DNA from: Methylococcales bacterium
GTDB lineage: Bacteria > Pseudomonadota > Gammaproteobacteria > Methylococcales > Methylomonadaceae
NCBI GenBank assembly: GCA_003584865.1
Contig: QVQE01000158.1
Location: 1 to 41,791, forward strand
Direction of reading: 5' to 3'
Length of the DNA stretch: 41,791 bases
Under the pieces are notes generated by a model. It was not told the DNA's origin. It did not search any database and saw nothing but the letters and a program-made list of their open reading frames with translations. Positions 1 through 5,766 of the stretch are shown here, piece after piece. The stretch's first letter is position 1; every line of letters begins with the position of its first letter. Both the position numbers and the translations under genes were made by a program.

Positions 1-270
1 GGCGGCATGGGTCGCTTGTCCAGTGACAGTGATTTCAAAGCAATCAAAAGAAGCCATCATGGGGCCTGCCTTCACTGCAAAATGACCCACTGGGATATCA
101 GGAAAGTTATGTAATCCAAAGACACAGTCAGCAGGAAACTGCTCAAACAAGCCATCCAGGATCATTTGTTTGGCTCCCGCACGCCCTTCTTCTGCCGGTT
201 GAAAAATAAAGTATACCGTGCCGTTAAAGTTTCTATGCTCAGATAGACTGGACAACCATTCAACAACGTT
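1..270 (-). pseudogene. M20-family amidohydrolase fragment
   Basis: Read on the minus strand, this stretch is open and encodes the middle of an M20 (hippurate hydrolase/amidohydrolase type) metallopeptidase. Recognisable blocks are HRNFNGTVYFIFQPAEEG, then FGLHNFPDIPVGHFAVKAGP, then GPMMASFDCFEITVTG and QATHAA. The first two belong to the zinc-binding domain and the rest to the start of the lid/dimerisation domain. An in-frame TAA at 271-273 lies immediately upstream, and the expected N-terminal part with the first metal ligands is absent, so the gene is 5'-truncated. The reading frame runs off the left edge, so the state of the C-terminus is unknown. The break coincides with the point where an unrelated plus-strand frame begins, which suggests a recombination junction near 261-275. 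Confidence 0.75.
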
Positions 271-581
271 TTAACAGTCGTCGCTACTACCGTAATGGAC
301 TTAGTTATTATGTAGCTTTGGCTAACGCTTATCTGGGCTTTCAGCCGCCACCTGAAATCTCTATTGGATACTGGATTCAGTTACGAGCCAAGCTACATCT
401 AATGTGGATAAAATCAGCCTTGGCCTACTATTTGTTGTATCTGTTCTACCTGATTTTTAGATTAAAAGGATTCGCACGAAACCCACGTTTATTGAAAAAG
501 AAACTACTGACCTTAAGCTTCTACAAGTCTTTTTACCAATCCTTGCGTTCTTTTAAAACAAAGATGTGGACATCCGTCTAA
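270..581 (+). pseudogene. Unidentified 3' gene fragment, hydrophobic and basic
   Basis: A plus-strand frame runs open from the junction with the M20 fragment to a TAG stop ending at 581. It has no convincing start: the only candidate is a TTG at 318 without a ribosome binding site. The translation contains SRRYYRNGLSYYVALANAYL, then a hydrophobic segment (ALAYYLLYLFYLIF) and a Lys/Arg-rich tail. The composition recalls C-terminal tails of membrane-associated glycosyltransferases, but I do not recognise the family. It is most simply the 3' end of a gene whose 5' part was lost at the junction near position 270. It could also be non-coding. Confidence 0.3.
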
Positions 582-804
582 GGTTCTCAGCTATTTTTGG
601 TAGTGGCTTAATCACGCTTAGAATTGCTGGCATTAATCCGTTGCCGACACCGCGAATCATGGTCAATCTATTCTAACTTTTGCGAAAGGGTTCTAATGAG
701 GAGCCGCGTGCGATGAAGCGTACCAACAAAAGTGTCGACCGATAGAAGAGCAGACCTCATTGAGAGAAATCGATTTACTCGATGATTGGATTGCTTTTTT
801 GACC
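582..804. other. Stretch without a recognisable gene
   Basis: No frame on either strand gives a recognisable protein here, and I see no strong terminator or repeat. It separates the unidentified plus-strand fragment from the decayed Rpn-like gene and is probably further decayed accessory DNA. Confidence 0.4.
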
Positions 805-1278
805 TTATTGACCTTTTTGAGCTAACAGGGCTTTTAAGCGCTCAATTTCAGCGATTGCAAGTTCTTCGCGTTGTTGAGCCGCTTCTTCGCGTTTTTCCGC
901 CGCTTGCTTTTCTTGCAGGGCTAATTCTTCTCGCCTTTTCGCAGCTTCTTCTCCCTTTTTAGCTGCTTCTTCACGCTGGTTCGCCTGCTCTAATTCATAC
1001 TGAATGGTACGCTATTCACGCAAATATTCTTGCCTGCCTTGATATTGATAATAATGTTGTTCTTTTTCTGAAAAGATACTTAAGGTATTCATGGCTTGTT
1101 TCATCTCCTGGGTAATCATCCAGTCTGGTAGGGCTTCATCATTGAGTTGTTCGCCCTCTCTAAAGAATTTTAACCAACGCTGATCTTCTGTTTCAATGCG
1201 GTTGGCCTTAAACTTTTTTAATTCCAGCAACCATATCCCGCCGTGTTGCATCAAGGTGTTGCCTTGTTCATCACGCAT
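805..1278 (-). pseudogene. Rpn/PD-(D/E)XK transposase-family remnant with internal stop
   Basis: The minus-strand frame starts MRDEQGNTLMQHGG, continues with WLLELKKFKANRIE, and reads to QGRQEYLRE, where a TAG (1012-1014) interrupts it. The same frame continues past the stop as RTIQYELEQANQREEAAKK and then a long Glu/Lys/Ala heptad coiled coil ending ERLKALLAQKGQ at a TAA (805-807). This is the C-terminal half of the Rpn family (recombination-promoting nuclease/putative transposase, PF12784-like), whose members typically end in such a coiled coil. The stop probably arose from CAG (Gln) to TAG. The N-terminal PD-(D/E)XK nuclease half is missing: the frame upstream of 1278 adds only about 14 codons before a TGA. 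The gene is therefore doubly inactivated. Confidence 0.7.
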
Positions 1279-1328
1279 TTTGTAATGATGTAGAAGTATT
1301 GCGGTATGATTTCAAATATAATACATTA

Positions 1329-1478
1329 AAACCTCCGATACCCGTCATGGTATGCGTAGAGTTGAAGTAATCTGTAAAGTTTGCAATGCCCATTTAGGCC
1401 ATGTTTGAAGACGAGCCTAAACCCACAAGATTGCCTTATTGTATTAACTCCACCGCTTTGGATTTAAAAGAAAAATGA
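1329..1478 (+). pseudogene. msrB 3'-end remnant upstream of apeB
   Basis: The plus strand encodes the last third of a methionine-R-sulfoxide reductase: [22 protein letters not shown], then, after a 2-base deletion in the GHVFED region, [21 protein letters not shown] and a stop at 1476-1478. The deletion puts a TGA right after GHV, so the copy cannot be functional even apart from its missing N-terminus. Its stop overlaps the apeB start (ATGA), so msrB and apeB were once translationally coupled. The intact msrB is at 5250-5645 on the opposite strand, about 90% identical over this part by hand alignment. Confidence 0.85.
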
Positions 1479-1488
1479 TAGATGCTCA
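1329..1488 (+). repeat. Inverted duplication, copy A (msrB tail plus apeB start)
   Basis: This is one arm of a long inverted repeat; the other arm is 5240-5401. Hand alignment gives about 16-17 substitutions plus a 2-base deletion in roughly 160 positions. The last 50 or so bases, covering the end of msrB and the first 14 bases of apeB, are identical. Homology stops inside apeB codon 5 (after GATGCTCA). Confidence 0.85.
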
Positions 1489-2779
1489 TCAACAGGTACA
1501 AGAATTACTGGATTTTATTGATGCCAGTCCTAGTCCATGGCATGCGGTTAAGCAGGTTGAAGCACACTTAGAAGCTTTTCAGTTTATTAAACTGGATGAA
1601 ACGAGTGCTTGGGATTTACTTCCGGGAGGACATTACTATGTGGTTCGTGATGATTCTTCTATTATTATTTTCGTACAGGGTCAAAAGCCCTTAGTAGAAA
1701 CCGGCTTTAAACTGGTGGGTGCGCATACTGATTCACCGGGTTTAAGAATCAAACCCAACGCTGCCAGTGGTGTTGAGGGCTTGTTAAGGCTAGGTGTTGA
1801 AGTGTATGGAGGACCTATACTTGCGACATTTGCAGATCGTGATTTAAGTTTGGCGGGTCGTATTACTTATAAAGACGACAGCAATGCAATTGCCAGTACC
1901 TTGTTAAAATTCGATCAGACTTTGCTTCGTTTACCTAATCTGGCGATTCATATGAATCGTGGCGTTAATGATGACGGATTAAAGCTGCATAAACAGAATG
2001 AGTTGCCGCTGATTTTATCAGCGCTAGCACAGGATTGTTTGCCACAGGCTTATTTTTCACAATTACTGCAAGAACAGACTGACTGTGAAATCGAGCGCAT
2101 TCTATCTTGGGATCTAGCGGTTTATGATACTCAGAAGGGCGCTTTCTGGGGTGCAGAGCAAGAATTTTATGCTGATAGTCAGTTAGATAATTTGGCTTCT
2201 TGTCATGCGGCCTTGCAAGCCTTGTTAGATGAGGCCATCCTGGATAACGAAGGTACATTGGTTTGTGCTTTTTTTGATCATGAAGAAATTGGTAGCGAGA
2301 GTAATAAAGGTGCGGATGGTAGTTTTCTGACGGATGTATTACAAAGGATTGCTTTGGCAACCGTTCAAGATAAAGATGATTATGCAAGAGCGTTAGCTAA
2401 AAGTTATATGATTAGTGCGGACATGGCTCATGCTTACCAACCGAGTTTTCCTTTAGCGTATGATCCAGATCATAAAGTAATTGTGAATAAAGGGCCGGTT
2501 ATTAAAGTCAATGTGAATAATCGTTACAGCACTGAAAGCTTGTCGCAAGCCCTGTTTATTGACTGGTGTGAACAGGCGGAAGTGCCTTATCAGAAATATT
2601 CACATCGTAGCGACTTGGGATGTGGTAGTACGATTGGACCCATTACCTCAGCGAGATTAGGCATTCGCTCCATTGATGTTGGCAACCCACTGTGGGCGAT
2701 GCACAGTATCAGGGAAAGTGCAGGCGTGTTAGATCATAGTTATATGATAAGAGTATTAAAGCAGTTCTTTAGGGATTAG
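1475..2779 (+). CDS. apeB: M18-family aminopeptidase
   Basis: This is a full-length (434 aa) cytosolic di-zinc aminopeptidase of family M18 (aspartyl/ApeB type), which removes N-terminal, often acidic, residues from peptides. Visible landmarks are GAHTDSPGLRIKP around residues 82-94 (zinc ligand H84), DSQLDNLAS around 234-242 (bridging Asp), FFDHEEIGSES around 266-276 (the Glu-Glu pair), SADMAHAYQPS, and the C-terminal MHSIRE containing the last His ligand. The ATG overlaps the stop of the degenerate msrB tail by four bases (ATGA), so the start is inherited from a coupled operon. Because msrB is now truncated and frameshifted, apeB must use another promoter or read-through. Decayed genes lie on both sides, but apeB itself looks intact. 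Confidence 0.95.
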   Translation: MIDAHQQVQELLDFIDASPSPWHAVKQVEAHLEAFQFIKLDETSAWDLLPGGHYYVVRDDSSIIIFVQGQKPLVETGFKLVGAHTDSPGLRIKPNAASGVEGLLRLGVEVYGGPILATFADRDLSLAGRITYKDDSNAIASTLLKFDQTLLRLPNLAIHMNRGVNDDGLKLHKQNELPLILSALAQDCLPQAYFSQLLQEQTDCEIERILSWDLAVYDTQKGAFWGAEQEFYADSQLDNLASCHAALQALLDEAILDNEGTLVCAFFDHEEIGSESNKGADGSFLTDVLQRIALATVQDKDDYARALAKSYMISADMAHAYQPSFPLAYDPDHKVIVNKGPVIKVNVNNRYSTESLSQALFIDWCEQAEVPYQKYSHRSDLGCGSTIGPITSARLGIRSIDVGNPLWAMHSIRESAGVLDHSYMIRVLKQFFRD

Positions 2780-2785
2780 ATTTAG

Positions 2786-2887
2786 TTGAAGTTACTGACC
2801 GAAGATGGCAGTATCTGGGTATCCATCGATGATAATGAAGCGCATTATTTAAAGGTGATGGAGGCAGTAAGTAATTTTGCTTGCTAA
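2786..2887 (+). pseudogene. DNA methyltransferase (type III Mod-like) shard
   Basis: Just after the apeB stop, a 33-codon open stretch reads LKLLTEDGSIWVSIDDNEAH followed by YLKVMEAVSNF and a TAA. It matches the conserved segment of N6-adenine DNA methyltransferases of the type III Mod class (family pattern: LL..DG.I..SIDDNE...L). An in-frame TAG precedes it, and no other part of the protein is nearby. It is therefore a decayed remnant of a restriction-modification system and not a gene. Confidence 0.6.
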
Positions 2888-2996
2888 GACCGCCCAAATG
2901 AATCAGTTCACTTTAAAAACATTGTTTAGAGTAGTTAGCGGAAATTTTTATCTTATTGTTATTTTTAGACTTTAACTAGTCATTAAAGAGTGAGAT

Positions 2997-3092
2997 ATGG
3001 GTAATAATAAAACACATATTGAAAAAACTGCAGCAGAGACAAAATCAATTGGATTTGATTACCAATATTATTTTTTCCTTTTATCATTGTAG
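2997..3092 (+). pseudogene. Possible N-terminal stub of a dsDNA-nuclease-like protein
   Basis: An ATG preceded by a GAG-rich stretch opens a 31-codon frame reading MGNNKTHIEKTAAETKSIGF then DYQYYFFLLSL and a TAG. The GFDYQYYFFL pattern resembles the start of DUF4297/Cap4-type dsDNA nuclease domains known from anti-phage systems. The continuation does not recover a clear homologous frame. It lies beside the methyltransferase shard, which would fit a decayed defence island. The assignment is from memory of the motif and is weak. Confidence 0.3.
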
Positions 3093-3179
3093 GGATTTAA
3101 AATCTCTACCCATACCAAAGGCTCGATCAGATCGGGTGCCAATAAGGCATTTAAAAAGTGAATTAACAGATTACTATAC

Positions 3180-3395
3180 CAGCAATTCCCAATTTGAAAT
3201 TCAAATAAAAACAATAAGATGGAAATGTATAAATTTAGTAATATACAAGCATAAAATTGATGTTTCTTCGTAAGCCAATGGTTTATGTGGCTTACAGCCT
3301 TTGTAAATTTAATTATTTATTTTTAAATGGCATGGCTACCAAAATTCATAATATAACTTTTTGATAAATAATGACTTCCAAATTGGGAATTGCTG
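3180..3395. mobile_element. 216-bp MITE-like element with 17-bp inverted ends
   Basis: The ends are perfect 17-base inverted repeats: CAGCAATTCCCAATTTG at 3180-3196 and its reverse complement at 3379-3395. The interior is very AT-rich, has no significant frame, and contains a central hairpin (GTAAGCC at 3270-3276 pairing with GGCTTAC at 3289-3295). The right end lies inside what should be the signal-peptide region of the YceI gene, so insertion probably removed its start. I see no clear target-site duplication, so the insertion may be old or the element partly deleted. Confidence 0.55.
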
Positions 3396-3707
3396 ATTTC
3401 AACCTCAGCACTTGCAGCACCAGAAACTTATGTTATCGACAATACTCATACCTATCCACGGTTTTCCTACAGCCACTTTGGTTTCTCGACACAGTTAAGT
3501 CGCTTCGATAAGACTTCCGGCAACATCGTCATTGATCGCGAGGCAAAAATAGGCTCTGTCAGCGTCACCATTGATACTACTTCGGTCGATACCGGTTATC
3601 CTTTGTTCAACGAACATATACAGGGTGAGGACTTTCTGAATACGGCACAATATCCAACCGCTAACTTCTCCTCCAGCAAAGTCAATTTCGAAGGGGATAA
3701 GGTTTAG
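3390..3707 (+). pseudogene. YceI-family protein, truncated at both ends
   Basis: The frame encodes the end of a signal peptide (STSALAAPETYVIDNTHT) and the first half of a YceI lipocalin-like domain: FSYSHFGFSTQLSRFDKTSG, then VTIDTTSVDTGYPLFNEHI, then GEDFLNTAQYPTANFSS. YceI proteins are periplasmic isoprenoid/lipid-binding proteins of about 190 residues. Here a TAG follows NFEGDKV, so the C-terminal strands are missing. The N-terminal part of the signal peptide is replaced by the end of the inverted-repeat element. The TTG start at 3390 lies inside that element and has no ribosome binding site. It is very probably non-functional. YceI genes often sit near pirin and quinone-reductase genes, which fits the wrbA-like gene and pirin stub downstream. 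Confidence 0.8.
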
Positions 3708-3747
3708 TAAAAACGAAGCTTTAACGTGAAACTTTAACGTTATTCTG

Positions 3748-3796
3748 CTCCAGAGCACAGGATAACGAGTCCTTCTGTTATCATCTGTTCTGGGAG
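3748..3796. other. Imperfect long hairpin upstream of the flavodoxin gene
   Basis: CTCCAGAGCACAGGATAAC and GTTATCATCTGTTCTGGGAG can fold into an imperfect stem of nearly 20 pairs around a 10-base loop. No T-run follows on the plus strand, so it is not a classical terminator. It sits between the broken YceI gene and the flavodoxin gene and could be an mRNA leader structure or an intergenic repeat. Confidence 0.4.
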
Positions 3797-3837
3797 AAAA
3801 ATATATTCATTGCTTTTAAATTTTCTAGGAGAACAAC

Positions 3838-4395
3838 ATGACTAAAGTCGCAGTAGTATTTCATAGTGGTTATGGCCATACGGTTAAACAAGCCGAAGCA
3901 GTTGCACAAGGCGCTAAGGGTGAGTTAATAGCCATTGATGCAGAGGGTAATATTACCGAACCACAATGGGCTAGCTTGAGTGAAGCCGACGCTATCATCT
4001 TCGGTTCCCCAACTTATATGGGAACAGTCAGTTGGCAATTTAAGAAGTTCGCCGATGCGTCTTCTAAGCCTTGGTTTAGCCAGCAATGGAAAGATAAAAT
4101 ATTTGGTGGATTCACTAATTCCGCCACCATGAATGGCGATAAGCATTCTACGCTGCATTATTTCTTTACCCTGGCTATGCAACATTCTGGGGTCTGGGTT
4201 GGAACCGGTCTAATGCCTTCCAATAGCAAAGCTGCTCAGCGTGATGATTTGAATTACGTTGGTTCTTTTGCGGGAGCGATGATGCAAACCCCATCTGATG
4301 CTAGCCCAGACGAAGTCAATGTAGGCGATTTGGAAACAGCTAGATTGTATGGTATGCGAGTTGCGGACGTTGCAGGAAAATTTAAAGGCAACTGA
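3838..4395 (+). CDS. WrbA-like flavodoxin / NAD(P)H quinone oxidoreductase
   Basis: This 185-residue cytosolic FMN protein belongs to the flavodoxin-fold NAD(P)H:quinone oxidoreductase group (WrbA-like). Such proteins reduce quinones by two electrons in oxidative-stress defence. The FMN phosphate loop is HSGYGHTVKQAEAVA at residues 9-23. GSPTYMGTVSWQFKKF (around 57-72) and GGFTNSATMNGDKHST (around 91-106) are the two further flavin-contacting loops. A good ribosome binding site (AGGAGA) precedes the ATG. A pirin start codon with its own AGGAG lies 11 bases downstream, so the two formed an operon before pirin was lost. The gene itself looks intact between broken neighbours. Confidence 0.85.
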   Translation: MTKVAVVFHSGYGHTVKQAEAVAQGAKGELIAIDAEGNITEPQWASLSEADAIIFGSPTYMGTVSWQFKKFADASSKPWFSQQWKDKIFGGFTNSATMNGDKHSTLHYFFTLAMQHSGVWVGTGLMPSNSKAAQRDDLNYVGSFAGAMMQTPSDASPDEVNVGDLETARLYGMRVADVAGKFKGN

Positions 4396-4406
4396 TTAGG
4401 AGCAAT

Positions 4407-4469
4407 ATGATTAAACTCATAAAATCCGCAGAACGCGGCTATGCTGATCTTTTGTTCTACCTTACCTAG
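4407..4469 (+). pseudogene. Pirin N-terminal stub
   Basis: After a clear AGGAG, an ATG opens MIKLIKSAERGYADLLFYLT and then TAG. The first 14 or so residues match the start of pirin-family cupins (family pattern: MI.LR.A.ERGHA.HGWL). The frame then diverges, and no later pirin motif follows, so everything beyond the first codons has been deleted. It may still be translated as a 20-residue peptide because the initiation region is intact. Confidence 0.65.
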
Positions 4470-4519
4470 ATAACCGCTTTGGGTTAGGTATCAAATCAAC
4501 TTTTAATTAGGGGAAAATA

Positions 4520-5104
4520 ATGAATGCCAATCTAAAAAGAATACTTGTCTTGTTACTGCTTACGTCACCATGCGTAATTGCCGCTCCTTTCACTTACGAA
4601 TTTATTGACAAACCTGCTTACAATTCCAACTCAACTATCTATGGAAGTTCTCTTGTGTACGATTTCACATTTGATAATGGTAGTTCATCAAATATCAATC
4701 AAAAATATACAATCCGCAACCTAACAGCGGTTACTATAACTGCAATTGGCGGGACTTTTAAGCAGCAATATAATCAAGCATGTTCATATATATTTGCGGT
4801 TAGCGGTAATGCGATGATCTTAAATACAGACTCTTCAGGAAAAAAAGGTACTTTTTTCCCCGTCTCGAAAACCACTATACCCGGTCAAACGAACCGTAAT
4901 ACTTTATTTACGGCTTCAAGTAATTATTCGGATGGCGTTTACGGAAATTGGTTTGAATTATCTGTAGACCTAAACAATTTTGCAAACGTACAAATACAAC
5001 AAAGCCTTAATGATCAAGGCATAACTCAGATGTATGGCCCAGCTACCAGTTCACCCGCCATACTAAAGTTTGTACCTACATCATCAAATTCGAATTGCTC
5101 TTAA
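4520..5104 (+). CDS. Small secreted protein of unknown function
   Basis: This 194-residue protein has a typical Sec signal peptide (basic NLKR, hydrophobic ILVLLLLTSPCVI, cleavage after IAA near residue 22). The mature part is rich in Ser, Thr, Asn and Tyr with alternating hydrophobics, as in secreted all-beta proteins. It contains two mature Cys residues (in NQACSYIF and at the penultimate position), which could form a disulfide. There is no PEP-CTERM or LPXTG-like tail and no membrane anchor. AGGGGAAAATA precedes the ATG as a ribosome binding site. I do not recognise the family. It stands alone between the pirin stub and the msrB junction, so its neighbours give no functional clue. Confidence 0.7.
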   Translation: MNANLKRILVLLLLTSPCVIAAPFTYEFIDKPAYNSNSTIYGSSLVYDFTFDNGSSSNINQKYTIRNLTAVTITAIGGTFKQQYNQACSYIFAVSGNAMILNTDSSGKKGTFFPVSKTTIPGQTNRNTLFTASSNYSDGVYGNWFELSVDLNNFANVQIQQSLNDQGITQMYGPATSSPAILKFVPTSSNSNCS

Positions 5105-5159
5105 AAATACAAACGATACATACAGCATATTTTACTATTTTAGTGCTAACCTGTTCGGA

Positions 5160-5191
5160 TAGAGATAACGGGATTGAGTCCGCTATCTCTA
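5160..5191. terminator. Hairpin between convergent genes
   Basis: TAGAGATAACGG and CCGCTATCTCTA form a 12-bp stem with one mismatch around an 8-base loop. It lies between the secreted-protein gene (plus) and msrB (minus). No strong T-run follows, so function as a terminator is only probable. Confidence 0.4.
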
Positions 5192-5239
5192 CTGCGTCAC
5201 AGAACATGGGGTTTTCCGCATCCGGCAGTTTAACCTAGG

Positions 5240-5401
5240 TGAGCATCTATCATTTTTCTTTTAAATCCAAAGCGGTGGAGTTAATACAATAACGCAAGCC
5301 CGTAGGTTTAGGGCCATCTTCAAAGACATGGCCTAGGTGAGCATTGCAGACTTTACAGGTTACTTCAACTCTACGCATACCATGACTGGTATCAGGGGTT
5401 T
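5240..5401 (-). repeat. Inverted duplication, copy B (msrB tail plus apeB start)
   Basis: This is the second arm of the inverted repeat with 1329-1488. After the msrB stop the minus strand carries the first 14 bases of apeB (ATGATAGATGCTCA, 5253-5240) and then departs into unrelated sequence. CCTAGGTGAGCAT occurs at this breakpoint (5234-5246) and again inside msrB (5333-5345), a 13-base direct repeat that may mark the recombination site. Confidence 0.8.
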
Positions 5402-5645
5402 CAGTCACACTCCCACCGGATAAATCTGACCAAAAACTGGGCCATCCTGAGCCAGAATCGTACTTTGTCTCAGAGTCAAATAAAGGGTTATCACAACAGA
5501 TACAATGATAAATCCCTACTTTCTTACAATCGTTATATTTCCCGGTAAACGGTGGCTCAGTCGCTTTTAATCGACAGATACTAAACTGTTCTGATGTTAA
5601 TTTATCTCGCCACAGTTCATCATTAGTCAAACTTTTATCTGTCAT
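5250..5645 (-). CDS. msrB: Peptide-methionine (R)-S-oxide reductase MsrB
   Basis: MsrB reduces the R epimer of methionine sulfoxide in proteins, using thioredoxin as reductant. The sequence shows the two zinc-binding CxxC pairs (CICC around residue 48 and CKVC near 97), the [13 protein letters not shown] block, [27 protein letters not shown] and the catalytic Cys in RYCINS. The annotated start is the second ATG, giving 131 residues as in typical MsrB. GGGAA lies six bases upstream of it, while the first ATG (5657) has no ribosome binding site. The stop overlaps a leftover apeB start codon (ATGA), but apeB itself is no longer downstream. The degenerate copy at 1329-1478 is a partial duplicate. 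Confidence 0.93.
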   Translation of the reverse strand: MTDKSLTNDELWRDKLTSEQFSICRLKATEPPFTGKYNDCKKVGIYHCICCDNPLFDSETKYDSGSGWPSFWSDLSGGSVTETPDTSHGMRRVEVTCKVCNAHLGHVFEDGPKPTGLRYCINSTALDLKEK

Positions 5646-5766
5646 AGCCGTTCCCATCGTTTATTATAATTAGAATACAGGGTGAAAATATTGTTGCCTG
5701 TGCACAATAGCATTATATTGGATATCAACTGTATAGGTTTTAACATATTATTTAAAAGATTCAATG

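Noticed and set aside
1965-2387. 140-codon open frame antisense to apeB
   Set aside because: It lies entirely inside a well-supported gene, has no recognisable domain and no ribosome binding site.
3019-3273. 84-codon plus-strand frame after apeB
   Set aside because: It runs across a degraded segment and into the inverted-repeat element. A different frame in the same place shows the better nuclease-like start, and the translation has no family pattern.
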